NCBI GenBank assembly: GCA_023678885.1
Contig: CM042987.1
Span: 30,962,927 to 31,026,926 of the forward strand
Origin: Pogostemon cablin
Taxonomy: Eukaryota > Streptophyta > Magnoliopsida > Lamiales > Lamiaceae
Direction of reading: 5' to 3'
Length of the DNA: 64,000 nt
The first letter of the stretch is position 1. The number at the start of each line of letters is the position of its first letter. Below the pieces are notes generated by a model. The model saw only the letters and a program-made list of their open reading frames with translations. It searched no databases and was not told where the DNA came from. The translations under genes and the position numbers were made by a program. This document shows positions 32,252-44,270 of this stretch, in pieces.

Positions 32252-34180
32252 TTCTTACATTGGAGGATTTAATACCCAGAAGTCTAAACCTCTCCGACAA
32301 CAGGGGCTATTACCATCCAGGTGAATGGCATTGGTGAAAGAAGAGTGCGAAATCAAATCATGAGTGGAGTAGAAAGAGAGGAGAAAGAAGATAATGATGA
32401 TGGCCAACCCTAAACCCCCAAATTTAAGTATGACGTGGCGGATTCCGGCAAAATTTAGTTTTCCGGTAAAAATTGAGCAAATATTGAAACAATTCGTTAG
32501 TTATTGGGTAAAATTGAACACTTATCTTTTTTAGGGCAAAAATCGAAATTTCTTTTATATAAATGGCAAAAAATGAATTTAACTCCAACATATGCCATCC
32601 AATTAAAGTGTGGGCTCAAGGTTAATTGAGTGGCATACCACGTATTGCAAAGAGGGCCCAACCAAGTTTTCATGCAATTCAAAATTCCATGCATTTAGAA
32701 AGCCCATCACTTGAGAAGGCCGACATGCTGCTTGTATCAGTTGTATTAAACGCCTATTCCATCAACAGAAGGCCGAGAGAAGACAATTCACGAGACAGCA
32801 CCTATACCGCCCAAAATCCCCAAAATCCATCTGGCCCTAATTTCATCTATCACTCACCCTTCACCCATATTCCGCCATTCATCCACCGGAGACGGAGATT
32901 CTGACGGAGATAGTAATTGAAGAGACGGAGTCCTCCAAAGGGTTCTTTATTTTTAGTTATTTATCTTTGTTATTTTAGCATAATGGTTATGGTTTATTAC
33001 ATCTTTGTGATTTGCCCTAGTAAATTCATGGGCTAAGTTTCTTTGTTGGTAATGTTAGGACTTTAAGACAGTTTTGATTATGTGATTTGATTGCCATAGG
33101 CTTGGATTTATTACTCTACAGTTTATTTATTTCCTTATTGAAGAAGATATTTTGAGACTTCATATTATTGTGTTTTGAGTTTTGATTCCCTTAATTGTTC
33201 TTGACGGTATTACTGATTGATAGTTAATATGATTATTTATTTCTGCATAATAATTGTTGTTTCCTGTGACAGTCCTAGGGGATTGACCTATAATTCCTAA
33301 GAGTGTTAGACAATCAATTTGGAATATTAATTACTTGGTAAAATATCATTATTAGGTAATTGGTAAAGAGACAAAAGAGGTTAATAATTGCGCACCTAGA
33401 AAGGGAAGTCTAGTGCTCTAGCCTTTAATGGAATTTAGCATGTACCTATAGAGGGAGAGAGGGTTAATTCCTTATCGATCATAGGATTTGCAGCTCATTA
33501 TAAGTGTTAGATTCTACCTGATCAAGGAGGTTTAACTAGGCTTAGTGATTCTCTTATAAACGTCTGCAGGTAATTAATTTGAGTCTAGATAAATCAGTCA
33601 CATAGTTAAGTTGTTTGCCCGAGCATTACCAATTCTCCATCTTTGAAGTCTTAAATCGATATCTTTGCGTGATTTATTTTTTTTGCTTAGTTTAATTATT
33701 TAATTTTACTTTTTATTAGTTAATTAATTATCCTTTCATAAATCCTCAAATTTATCTTGCAATCGAATTATCATTAATAGAATTATTTATTAAATTTGTA
33801 ACTATCTCGTGAGAACGATATTTCACTTGGTCACATGCGTTACAATCGATCCCTTACACTTGAGGGTGAAAGAAAATAGCGATCAAGGGGGCAATAGATA
33901 AATTTAAATTTTTTGTTATGAAAGAACAAAAGAGTTCATCAAAATTCATATAAAAAATAAAAAATAAAGGGCCTAAAAATTTTTATTATTATTAATTTTT
34001 TGTTTAATAGTATATTTTATTCATATAAATATTTTATTATTACTTTATACATTGTATATAAAAAATAAAGGGCCTAAAAAAATCGCATTTCCCCTCAAAT
34101 CAAAGGACCGGCCTTGATGCAATCAATATCTAAATTAACGCCACATGTCCCAAGGGTTTAACAGTAAATGGTAGGATATA

Positions 34181-34435
34181 CTCCCTCCGTCCCGTTTCAA
34201 ACTTTACGTTTGCTTTTTATATGTAGATTAAGGAATGTAATATTTTAATGTGTAGTGAGTTGAGAGAAATAAAATTTTAATGTAAAGTGGGTATGTGTAA
34301 TATTAGTGTGATGTGTGGGCCTATAGAGAGAAATAATTAATTTGTGTGAATCCAACTTACTAAAAATGGAAATATAAAGATTGAAATGGGATGCCCAATT
34401 CGAAATATGTAAGAATTGAAATGAGACGGATGGAT
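34181..34435. mobile_element. Stowaway MITE (Tc1/mariner)
   Basis: CTCCCTCCGTCCC at the left and GAGACGGATGGAT at the right, flanked by TA dinucleotides. About 255 bp. No ORF. Confidence 0.85.
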
Positions 34436-34666
34436 TAATTTTTTTATGTTATGGAATACCAATGAAACATGGAAAATATAATAGTGAATTCAAGTCGGGT
34501 GGACATTTGTGAAACATTTTTGCAAAAAAAGAAAATTTGATATTTTAAAAATGAACGATCAAAATGAAAAACTATATAACTTAACAGTAGACAGAAAGAT
34601 TATGTCGTAACGTTATAAGTGTTAGGGTTGATGGCTTTGACTTTCACGAATATAAAATTTTTTATA

Positions 34667-34815
34667 CTCCCTACATCCCACGTTAAGGTTTACCTTTTCC
34701 ATTTTAGTTGTCTCAAGTTACGTTTTCTTTTTTATCAATTTGAGCCCACACAAAACAATTAATTATTTCATGTAAGGCCCACATATACCATTAATACAAC
34801 TATCCACTTTACATT
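34667..34815. mobile_element. Stowaway MITE, left part (split)
   Basis: Starts CTCCCTACATCCCACG after TA. It is cut at 34815 by the Athila element. The MITE continues at 52636-52679 and 53936-53988, ending GGAGGGAG followed by TA. Its total length without insertions is about 246 bp. Confidence 0.8.
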
Positions 34816-36570
34816 TGATCATGGTCATTTTTACCTAGATTTTAGTATCTTTATTTGTGTATTTTCAGATATTTTTATCCGTATTTTGTGTTAATTTTGG
34901 TGGAGTTATTGTTACTTTGAGAAATGTGGTATAAATTGATAGAATTGTGTAAATAGGTTTAAATATGTGTAAAATAGGTCAAGAAATAGACAAATATGGA
35001 GTCGGGAGCGAAAGGGAGATGGAAGAACAGGTCATGTTGGTACACGGGCCATGTGCGAAACACGGCCCTGTAACCACTAGCCGTGTGGCGTCGTCAGAAC
35101 TAGCTGCTCATCCAGGAAGATGGCCGTGCGCTGGTGCACGGGCCGTGCGTCACTGCACGCCCTGTGTGCGGAGCACGGCCCTGTAAGAAGAAGCCGTGAA
35201 TTGTCACCAGAAAATACTACACGGCCATGACCATGACTGTGCAGCGCAACTCGAGCCGTGTCCAGAAGCACGCACAACACACCAAAGTAGGTATGCCCTA
35301 CACGGGCCGTGTACTGCTGCACGGGCCGTGTAGGTACAAAATCCTGTGTAATTTTCAGAATATTCCGGAAGCTTCTAAAAGGTCCATAAGTGATATAAAA
35401 CCATGACTTGTGTGAAATTTGGAGGGGGAATTCATTGAAGATCAGATTGGAGCAGTTATACACACTAAAATACCATATTTCCTCAAACACTAGATCCAAA
35501 ATCCATTTCTACCATCTAGATCCATCAAACCACCATTTGATTTACATTTTCAATCCATAAAACCATCCCATCCATCCTACCACCATTTGAGAAGATTGGA
35601 GCATCAATTGTTGAAGGAGTTGATCAATTGAAGAGGAGGAAAGCTTTTCTTATGCAAGGGAAGCAAATCTACTTTTCAATTGTTAATTTTCTTCTTATTA
35701 TGGCTCAAATGGAGCAAAGCTTGATTTGTAATGAATTAATCACCATGTTTAGTGGCTAGTTTTATAGTAGGGTTAGTCATATGAGTGGTTGACGGGAAGA
35801 GTTAGATATGTAAAACTTGAGTAGTGATTTGAATTAATTTGTGGATTTTCGTCTATGATATATCAATATGTTTCATTTCAATGTATGTGTAATTAAATTC
35901 TCTATTCATTATATTAGGATGGTCATTCCAATATTGTGAGTGAAGCTTTAATTGAATCATATATTGATTTGTGCATGCAAGTTAGTATAAGGGGGGGTAA
36001 GCCATACCCTCCTTAGGCTTAGAACATTTATAGAGGGACACTTAAGTAATTGAGTGAAAAGAACCAACTTATGATCATAGTACCTTAAGGGAATTGAGAT
36101 TAAGACCAATCTTAGGAGACTTAGGCTTGTAAAAGAGTCGAGAACCTAGTTGACTTGGCCATAGGGACTAGGGGTAAATTTGTGATTGTTTTTAATCCAA
36201 AAGTTAATGAGAATTACTATGAATGATTTTGCATATCTAGCTCAAGTCTCAACTATAAGTATGATTAGCCTTGCTCTCTTCTCAAGTGTATTCTACATCC
36301 ATTCCATTAATCATTTGCTCGTTATTTGACAATTTACTTAGCTAGTTTACATTCTAGTTACTTGAGTAGAATCTTACGCATTAGTTTTAATACCAAACCT
36401 TCAAACATATTATCTTTACAAAGCATCAATCGATGAACAATTCGGATACTAGCCAATGTTTGCTTTCCCTTGGGACGACAATCTTATAAATTTTGCACTT
36501 GGTCACGCGTATACAACAACAGTAGAGTACACTTGCTCTTGACATTTTACAAAAAATGCGACTAAGTTCA
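34816..36570 (+). repeat. 5' LTR of the Athila element
   Basis: 1755 bp, TGATCATGGTC...AAGTTCA. It carries two tandem copies of a ~115-bp unit rich in ACACGGGCC / GGCCGTGT palindromes (about 35041-35153 and 35154-35282). Confidence 0.92.
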
Positions 36571-36589
36571 TGGCGCCTCTTGCTGGGGA
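36571..36589 (+). other. Primer-binding site, tRNA-Asp type
   Basis: TGGCGCCTCTTGCTGGGGA immediately after the LTR, close to the Athila primer site complementary to tRNA-Asp. Confidence 0.8.
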
Positions 36590-36713
36590 AATGTTAAACA
36601 TTTGACGGTAACGAGTTTGAAGTTGATTAGTTTTGATAAAGATTTCTTTTATTTGTTATTTGTTTACTTGTCTTGGTTGTTTTGGGAGCTAATTTGAAAA
36701 TTCTTGTAGGTAC

Positions 36714-38527
36714 ATGTAAACGCGTTCAAGGTCTCAATCTATTGAACATTTGAACTTGGAATTAGAAGCTACCTTAAGAAGACAAAGACGAGGAGTGTTA
36801 GAACCTATGGAAGAAAGTATGGACGAAGTAAGGGATAATGCAAACATGGTGGATGAAGAAGGCAATATGAGGAATTTTCATGGAGGTGATAATGCTAGAG
36901 GGGGCTATAATAATCCGAAATTTGTGCCACAAGTGTATGCTCAACGAATGCACTTGCAAAATCAACAAATACAAGCTATTATTCAAAACTTGATGGCACA
37001 ATAAGAAGCAATGAATATTCCTCCGGTGGTGCAAAATCAACCCCGTGGAAATGGACATAATGGAGGTGGAATGATCATTCGTGATCACTTCCAACCGCAA
37101 TATGGGAATTATGGAATGGGTCCGTCATTGAATGTGAATAATTTTGAGATCAAGACGGGATTGATCAACATGGTGCAAGCAAATCAATTTAGTGGTGATG
37201 CTATGGAGGATCCGAATGCTCACTTAGCCTAATTTACGGAGTTAGCAAACACGATAAAGATAAATGGGGTAAGTGAGGATGTTGTTAAAATGAAGCTTTT
37301 CTCGTTTTCATTAAGAAATAGAGCTAAGACTTGATATCATGCTATACCACCGGGATCTTACACCACATGGAGAGAGTTGGCATAAATATTTTTGAGCAAG
37401 TATTTTCCCCCTTCAAAGATGTTGCATCTCAAAGGGCAAATCTTTCAATTCAAGCAAATGCCACTTGAGACATTTAGTGAAGCATGGGACCGTTTCAAAG
37501 AGATGCTAAGGAAGTGTCCACAACATGGATTCCCCGAAGAGCAACAAATAGGATTTTCTATGCCGGTTTACACGGAAGTGAGAGGATGCTCATTGATGCT
37601 TCGGCGGGAGGTTCAATTTTGGGACAAACTCCGAAAAGAGCAATTGCTATATGTGAAGAAGTAGCTTTGAATACGGGTCAATGGCCCATGGATCGTGCAC
37701 CGGGAATGTATGATAGGGAGAAAATTGCTAAGATGGAAGAAGTGTGCATGCAACAAGTGAAAAAGGTGGAAAGGCCTAAGAAAGATATGACCGACAAGGC
37801 GATCACGGAGATATTAAAGAGGATGAATGCTAACATGCAAGTGTCTCCAAATTCGACTCCTATGGTGAATCAACAAGTGTTTGCAAGTCCTCAACAAGGT
37901 ATGTCATTGCCTTTGATGAATCAACAAGTGTTTCCAAATCCTCAACAAAGCATGACTATACCTAATATGGGTCAATCTTCTCAAAGTTGTCAAGTGCCTA
38001 CATCCGTGCCTCAACAAGGTATGTCCTCTAATTTTGGAATTCAAGATGCATGGTGTCCACCAGATATGCCGCTTGAGGAAGTTGTCTTCATGCAAGGAAG
38101 GAATTTCCAAGAAAATTATGGTGGTAACTTTGGAAGTCATGGAGGAGGATATCCACAAAGGCAAGGAGGATGGGGGCAAGGTAACTTTCAAGGAAATTTT
38201 AACCAACCTCGGAGGTATGAGAATTTGTCATATGGGAATCAAGAGAATGCACTTACTCTTCCACCGGGTATCAATCCGGGGGAGAAAGCTCAAAATGGTG
38301 AAGGAAAGTCTACCATGAAAGATCAAATGACTAAGATGTTTGACTATTTGAAGCAAAGAGATGAAGTGATTGATAATAGATTCAAAGCCTTGGAGACACA
38401 AATGAGTCAAATGGCAAGTGAAAGGGGGGATGTTCATCGACAAGGGAAATTTTCATCTACAACCATTACTAATCCGAAGGAGCAATGTAAGGGGATTGAA
38501 TTTCGTAGTAGAACAAAATACAAATAG
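36714..38527 (+). pseudogene. Athila gag, broken
   Basis: Capsid polyprotein of the element. The ATG at 36714 is followed directly by TAA, after which the frame resumes (RSRSQSIEHLNLELEATLRR). Further stops or shifts occur near 37004, 37232 and 37664. The C-terminal part is rich in N, Q, G and F (GGNFGSHGGGYPQRQGGWGQ), as in Athila gag proteins, and contains repeated NQQVF.NPQQ.M units. The start lies 4 bp after an acceptor-like TTCTTGTAG. Confidence 0.8.
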
Positions 38528-38533
38528 CCTTCT

Positions 38534-39455
38534 ATGCCAACGGAAGAGGAGGAGGTAGAGTGTGAGGTTGAGCCCATGGAAAGCTTAGATGAAGAAGGGA
38601 AAGAGAAAGGAGTTGACATTATCGAAAAAGATGAAAGTTACCTTATAATTGAAGAAGAGAAAGTGAAGTCTCCAAAGAAGTGGGAGAGATGTAGAGAAGC
38701 AAAACGAAAAGAGAAAGAAGAGAAGTTTGAAAGAGATGAATGGGAATTCCGAAGTTGCCCGTGGCAATTCCGTTTCCACAAAGGTGTTTGAAAAAGGGAT
38801 TAGAAGAAAAATTTGCCAAGTTTGTTGAGATGTTGAAGAAGATACATGTGAATATTCCTTTTGCGGAAGCTCTACTTCAAATGCCCAACTACTCCAAATT
38901 TTTGAAGGATATTTTGTCAAAGAAAAGAAGCTTGGGAGAGTTTGAAATGGTGAATCTTACGGAGGAATGTAGTGCAATCTTGCAAAAGAAACTTTCCCTT
39001 AAATTGAAAGATTCGGGGAGTTTCACCATTCCATGTGAGATGGGAGAGCATGAGAACTACAAAGTTCTATGTGATTTGGGAACTAGCATTAATTTGATGT
39101 CGTTGTCAATCTTTAAGAAGTTGGGCATTTGAGGGGTAAAACCAACGTCAGTTATACTTTAATTAGTCGATCGGTCGTTGACGTATCCAAAGGGAGTTGT
39201 AGAAGATGTTTTGATCAAAATTGGCAAGTTTGTATTTTCCGTGGATTTTGTGGTACTAGATATGGATGAGGATGCAAATGTTCCAGTAATACTTGGTCGG
39301 CCATTTCTTGCCATGGGAAAGGCATTGATAGATGTGGAGAAAGGAGAGCTCACTTTGAGGGTGAATGAAGAGGAGGTTATATTTTCGTTAAGAGAGGCTA
39401 TGAGGTATCCACGGAACAAGAAAGAATGTAGAAGAGTGGAGGTTGTGGACAACAT
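38534..39455 (+). pseudogene. Athila protease region
   Basis: Acidic/lysine-rich linker, then the aspartic protease with DLGTSINLMSLSIFKKLGI near 39070-39130 (D-L-G-T in place of D-S/T-G) and, after a TGA and a short untranslatable stretch, VDFVVLDMDEDANVPVILGRPF, the flap and alpha-helix signature. The protease should process gag-pol. The domain is split by stops near 39130-39170. Confidence 0.8.
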
Positions 39456-41564
39456 TGTTGAAGAGCATATGTATCACCTTCATTCTAAGGATCCGTTGGA
39501 AATTATCATAAGCCATTCTTACTCTATTGAATCTCTTAAATCTAAATCTTCTTTTTGTTTGAAAAATGATGAAATGATTGATGATTTACATGGTTTAAAT
39601 GCTTGTAGGGCACTTACAAATGAGGAAGCAAAAGATGCAAAGCTGGAGAAACTTGAGGAAGGACCAAAAGAGGAAGTGCAAGAGAAAAAGAAGGTGAAGT
39701 TGAAACCATTGCCGGAGCATTTAAAGCATGCTTACTTGGAAAAAGATGAAACGTATCCAGTAATTGTATCATCTTCCCTTAATGATTTAGAATTAGAAAA
39801 ATTGTTAAGAGTTTTGAGAGAGCATAAATCCTCTATTGGTTGGAGCATTAAAGATTTGAAAGGTATTAGTCTATCTATGTGCATGCATAAGATTCACTTG
39901 ATTGATAATGAGAAGTCGTGTGTTCAAAACCAACGTAAATTGAATCCTATAATGCAAGAAGTAGTAAGAAATGAGGTGTTAAAATGGCTTGATGCGGGAA
40001 TAATCTTTCCAATAAGTGATAGTCAATATGTAAGTCCCTTACATATAGTAGCAAAAAAAGGTGGTATGACTATAGTAAGATCCGATACAAATGAAACGAT
40101 TGCCACTAGAACTATCACGGGTTGGAGAGTGTGTGTTGACTATAGAAAATTAAATAAAAACACTAGGAAATATCATTTCCCATTGCCATTTATAGATCAA
40201 ATATTGGATCGTCTTGCAGGGCATGAGTATTACTGTTTTCTTTATGGTTATTCCGGATACAATCAAATATTAATTGCACTGGAAGACCAAGAGAAGACAA
40301 CGTTCACATGTCCCTATGGTACGTTTGCATTTAGAATGATGTCGTTTGGTCTATGTAATGCCCCTACCACTTTTCAGCATTGTATGATGGTTATCTTCGA
40401 TGGTTTGATTCAAAATATTATGGAGGTGTTTATGGATGATTTTTCCGTGTATGGTTCTTCCTATGATATATACTTGACTAATCTCACTATTGTGTTGCAG
40501 AAATATGAGGAATCCAATCTTGTGCTAAATTGGGAAAGTGTCATTTTATGGTGATTGATGGAATAGTATTGGGGCACCATATTTTCAAGCATGGGTTAAA
40601 AGTGGATAGAGCTAAAGTGATAGCCATAGAACGTCTTCCCCCTCCTACTAGTGAGAAGGGGGTGAGATCGTTCTTAGGCCATGCGGGCTTCTACAGACAC
40701 TTCATTAATGATTTTTCCAAAATAGCTAAATCTCTTTGTAAATTGCTTGAAAAAGATTGTCCATTTAACTTTAATGATGAATGTCGTGTATCATTTCAGG
40801 TGCTAAAGGATGCTCTCACTTCATTGCCAATACTCATCACTCCGGATTAGAGTTTACAATTTGAATTGCATTGTGATGCTAGTGATCAATCCATTAGAGT
40901 GGTGTTGGGACAAACAAGGGAGAAGAAGTTTAGAGCAATCTATTATGCCTCAAAGACCTTGAATGCATGCCAAGTCAATTATACCACCACGGAGAAGGAA
41001 TTTTTAGCCGTAGTGTATGCTTTTGAGAAGTTTCGACCATACTTGGTTGGAACACAAATGATTGTTTACACGGATCACGCGGCTATAAAATACCTTATTA
41101 ACAAGAAAGATGCTAAACCTCATTTAATCCGTTGGGTATTGCTTTTGCAGGAATTTGATATGGTGATCAAGGACAAGAGAGGTGTGGAGAATGTGATAGC
41201 GGACCATTTGTCTAGATTGGAAAACGGAGGTGAGAATGAAGATGTAAAACTAATTGGGGATGAGTTTTCGGATGAAGAAATTTTGCTATTGGAAGTTGAG
41301 CAAGTATGTTCTCTCATTGTGAATGTTTCGCCTTGGTATGCCGACTATGTTAACTTTATTATTTGTGGAATTGAGCCTACATTGCTTAATGAGTACAAGG
41401 AGAAGAAGTTTCATATTGAAGTGAAGAAGTACTTGTGGGATGAACCGTACTTGTTTAAGATTTGTAATGATGGAGTGATAAGAAGATGTGTGGCCGAAGA
41501 AGAAGTTTTGGGGATTCTTGAACTTTGTCATTCGTCTTTGTATGGAGGTCACTTTGCTCATTAA
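39456..41564 (+). pseudogene. Athila reverse transcriptase - RNase H
   Basis: RT palm and fingers in order: NQRKLNPIMQEVVRNEVLKW, GWRVCVDYRKLNK, FPLPFIDQILDRLAG, TFTCPYGTFAFRMM and the catalytic VFMDDFSVYG (near 40419-40450). A frame change occurs at about 40530-40554 and a TAG near 40848. The connection domain has PPPTSEKGVRSFLGHAGFYR, and RNase H starts LHCDASDQ at 40863. These motifs are Athila-specific (FMDD, not YVDD). Confidence 0.9.
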
Positions 41565-42607
41565 AAGACGGGAGCTAAAGTTTTGCAATCGGGGTTCTAT
41601 TGGCCAATATTGTTTAAAGATGCAAAGAAATTTGTGGCTAAGTGTGATCGATGCCAAAGGATAGGGGGAATAGGTAAGAGAGATGAAATGCCCATGACCT
41701 TGAGAATTGATGTGGATATATTTGATGTATGGGGCATTGATTTTATGGGACCATTTCTCTCGTCGAAAGGATATGTATACATCTTGCTAACCATGGATTA
41801 TGTATCGAAGTGGGTAGAGGCAATCCCCACTAAGACAAATGATGCTTTGATAGTGTAAAGGTTCTTGAAGAAGAATATTTTTGCTAGGTTTGGAGTTCCA
41901 CGGGCTTTAGTGAGTGATGGAGGATCACACTTTGTCAACAAGTTGATAAAAAGTTTGTTGAAGAGATATGGAGTGAAGCATCGAGTGGCTACACCGTACC
42001 ACCCTCAAGAAAATAGTTTGGCGGAGGTCTCAAACCGTCAAATCAAGTTAGTTTTGGAGAAGACAATCAATGGAGGGAGAAAGAATTGGTCGGATAAACT
42101 TGATAATGCTTTATGGGCATATAGAACGACTTTTAAGACCGTCCTTGGTGTGTCACCGTATCAATTGATTTATGGTAAAGCTTGTCACCTCCCCGTGGAG
42201 TTGGAACATCGTGCATTGTGGGCTATCAAATGCCTCAATATGGATGAAAGGGAGAGTGGTCAAGCAAGGTTGTTGAAGTTAGTTGAGTTAGAGGAGTTTA
42301 GAGGAAGAGCATTTGATAACTCAATCATCTACAAAGAGAATATGAAGAGATGACATGATGCTAAAGTGAAGGAAAATACGTTTGCTCCGGGGGATAAAGT
42401 TCTTGTATTCAATTCGAGCTTAAGTTGTTTCCCGGAAAGCTCAAGTCAAAGTGGATGGGGTCATATGAAGTGTTTGAAGTGTTGAATGGATATACATTGA
42501 AGCTCAAGGGTCCAAATAATGAGTTTGTGGTAAATGGTCATAGAGTGCAACATTACCTATCTCCTTCTCAAAAGGAGATAGTGTATGTGGATACTCTCTC
42601 TTCCTAA
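41565..42607 (+). pseudogene. Athila integrase
   Basis: Integrase in pieces 41583-41858, 41865-42353 and 42425-42607. A zinc-binding tail (CDRCQR) and the catalytic core D (WGIDFMGPF), D (VSDGGSHF) and E (QENSLAEVSN) are all present. The C-terminal domain has KLKSKWMGSYEVFEVLNGYTLKL. Stops lie at about 41565, 41859 and 42351. The pol reading ends at 42607. Confidence 0.88.
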
Positions 42608-44270
42608 ACTTCTTTGATTTTGGAGTAGAGTAGATTGTATTTTCTTTTTGTTTTTATTTTATAGGTTTCTTGTAGATTTGGTATGAAGGTGGTTAAGCTT
42701 GTGAGAAGAATGCATAAGATGAAGAACAAGGATGCTAAAGATGGAATGATGATGTATGCCTCACCACTCTATACAAACTTAAATTTTAACACTTGTGTTA
42801 ATTTAAGTTTGGGGGGAGGTTGTGTGGTGGTCATACTTGATCATACGAAAGGAGAAAGATGCACAAGAATCATAAAGATGCACAAGAATCCGTTGACAAA
42901 GGTACATCTCACCACTTTTTACAAACTTAATTCGCAACTTGTTTCGATTTAAGTTTGGGGGGAGAATGCGTGGTGTGACCTATACTTTGTTTATTAGTTA
43001 GATGAACCATGTGTATCTTGTATTGTCTTGCAAAATGGTCAATTTTGAAAATTTTCTCATGAGTTAGTTTAGTTTTGGTATGTTTTAGTGGTGTTTTGAG
43101 TACATTTCGATCCATTTTTATTATAATTGTGGTGCGAATGATATTAAGAAGTGTTTGAGCATGAATGGGGTGTGTGAAAGTGAAAAAACAGGGCAAGAAT
43201 GAAGTGAAGTATGAAAAATGGAGAAACAGGGCAAAATGCTACACGGGCCATGCTCCACACACGGCCCTGTAGTACTTGGCCGTGTAGTGGCATCAGAACA
43301 TGCTACACGGCCAGGAGGAAGGCCGAGTTCTGCAGCTCGAGCCGTGCAGGAGATAAGGTACATGGGCCATGTTCCGTACACGGTCCTGTAATAGTTAGCC
43401 GTGTAGTGGGATCAGAACACGCTACACTGCCTCACTTAAGGCCGTGCAGCGTAATCGGGCCGTGCAAGGTTTCGTCCAGCTTTCTTTTTTTCACACACCT
43501 TCTCCCTTCCGTACACACTTCTTGAGCATCCAATTCACGACCCTAAGCACACAAACCATACAACAAGGTTAGTTTGGAGCAATTGTGAGATAAGTTCGTC
43601 AATTGTGCACATTCAAAACACTTCTCCACATCCAATTGCTAAAAGGTATGAATTTCTTGAACCCTAACTTGTGAATTTTGATATGAATTGATTGAATTAA
43701 TGTATGAGTTTTGTTATAATATGAATTGTATGCTTAATTGATGATATTCATACATGATTCAATATGAATTTTTGAATTGTTGAAAAAATTGAATTAGGGT
43801 TCATAAGAAAAAATTTGGGGAGTTTGAATAATTGTGTTGTGCTAATTTATGAATTACATGAGTATGATGTTTATTTGTGAGAGATTAGCCTTAGATATTG
43901 AAGATTTGGGCATGAGGCTATGTAAATTGTATATTGAGAAGATGTTTAAATTTTGTGCATGCCAAGTGTTCGATGAAATGTCTAAAAGAGGATTTTGTTA
44001 GAATTTGATGATCATGTATGAATAATGTTTGATGATGATTGAATTTGGAATTCATATGTGTGAAAATGATTAGAAGTTGATTGTTGATAGTTGAGATGAA
44101 GGTTAAAAAGTACTTAGTATGAATAAGTTTGAGGTTTAATGATGTGAATGAGCTATGTTGATGCATAATATGTTCCATACTAAGTTGAATAACTAGTATG
44201 GAATTTAATTAGGTGCATTAATATTCATATAAAGGTCATTGTTTATAACTTGAGAGTTATTATTTTGTAG
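42608..44270 (+). other. Spacer between pol and third ORF
   Basis: Non-coding. It has two copies of TTTAAGTTTGGGGGGA-type purine tracts near 42805 and 42950 (each like the PPT before the 3' LTR) and, at 43240-43469, two tandem ~115-bp units like those in the LTR. A pyrimidine-rich segment TTTTTTTCACACACCTTCTC follows near 43486. It may contain an internal promoter or the intron for the downstream ORF. Confidence 0.6.
43240..43469 (+). repeat. Tandem LTR-like units inside Athila element
   Basis: Unit 1 43240-43358 and unit 2 43359-43469 share the order TACACGGGCCATG, ACACGGCCCTGTA, GCCGTGTAGTGG.ATCAGAACA, GCTACAC. The 5' LTR has the same order at 35041-35282. Confidence 0.85.

Larger units (their letters stand above)
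31128..32585. mobile_element. Pack-MULE-like element, 1.46 kb
   Basis: Inverted repeats of about 185 bp (31128-31312 and 32401-32585) begin GAGTTAAATTCA. The flanking 9-bp duplications CAACATACA (31119-31127) and CAACATATG (32586-32594) match at 7 of 9 positions. Long TIRs and a 9-bp TSD indicate a Mutator-like element. The non-TIR interior is much more GC-rich than the surroundings and holds a gene fragment in place of a transposase. It is absent from the related LTR at 49163-50955, confirming insertion. Confidence 0.88.
30578..33885 (+). mobile_element. Solo LTR, family B (Athila-like), with nested MULE
   Basis: Starts TGATGAGAGTGGAAATTC and ends AAAATAGCGATCA, with a perfect 5-bp TSD AGGGG (30573-30577, 33886-33890). 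The same LTR occurs at 49163-50955 attached to an internal 3' region, which proves it is an LTR. Without the nested MULE it is about 1.84 kb. It is a product of unequal or intra-element LTR recombination. Confidence 0.92.
29985..34119. mobile_element. Old DNA element with CAGTGGCGG ends (hAT-like?)
   Basis: Left end CAGTGGCGGCCCTTGGCCGG. Right end CCGGCCTTGATG is an imperfect inverted counterpart. The 5-bp word CAATC flanks both ends (29980-29984, 34120-34124). An 8-bp hAT duplication is not seen, so the superfamily is uncertain. A degenerate direct duplication (AAATAAAGGGCCTAAAAA) lies near 33961 and 34066. Most of the span is a later solo LTR insertion. No transposase seen. Confidence 0.45.
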
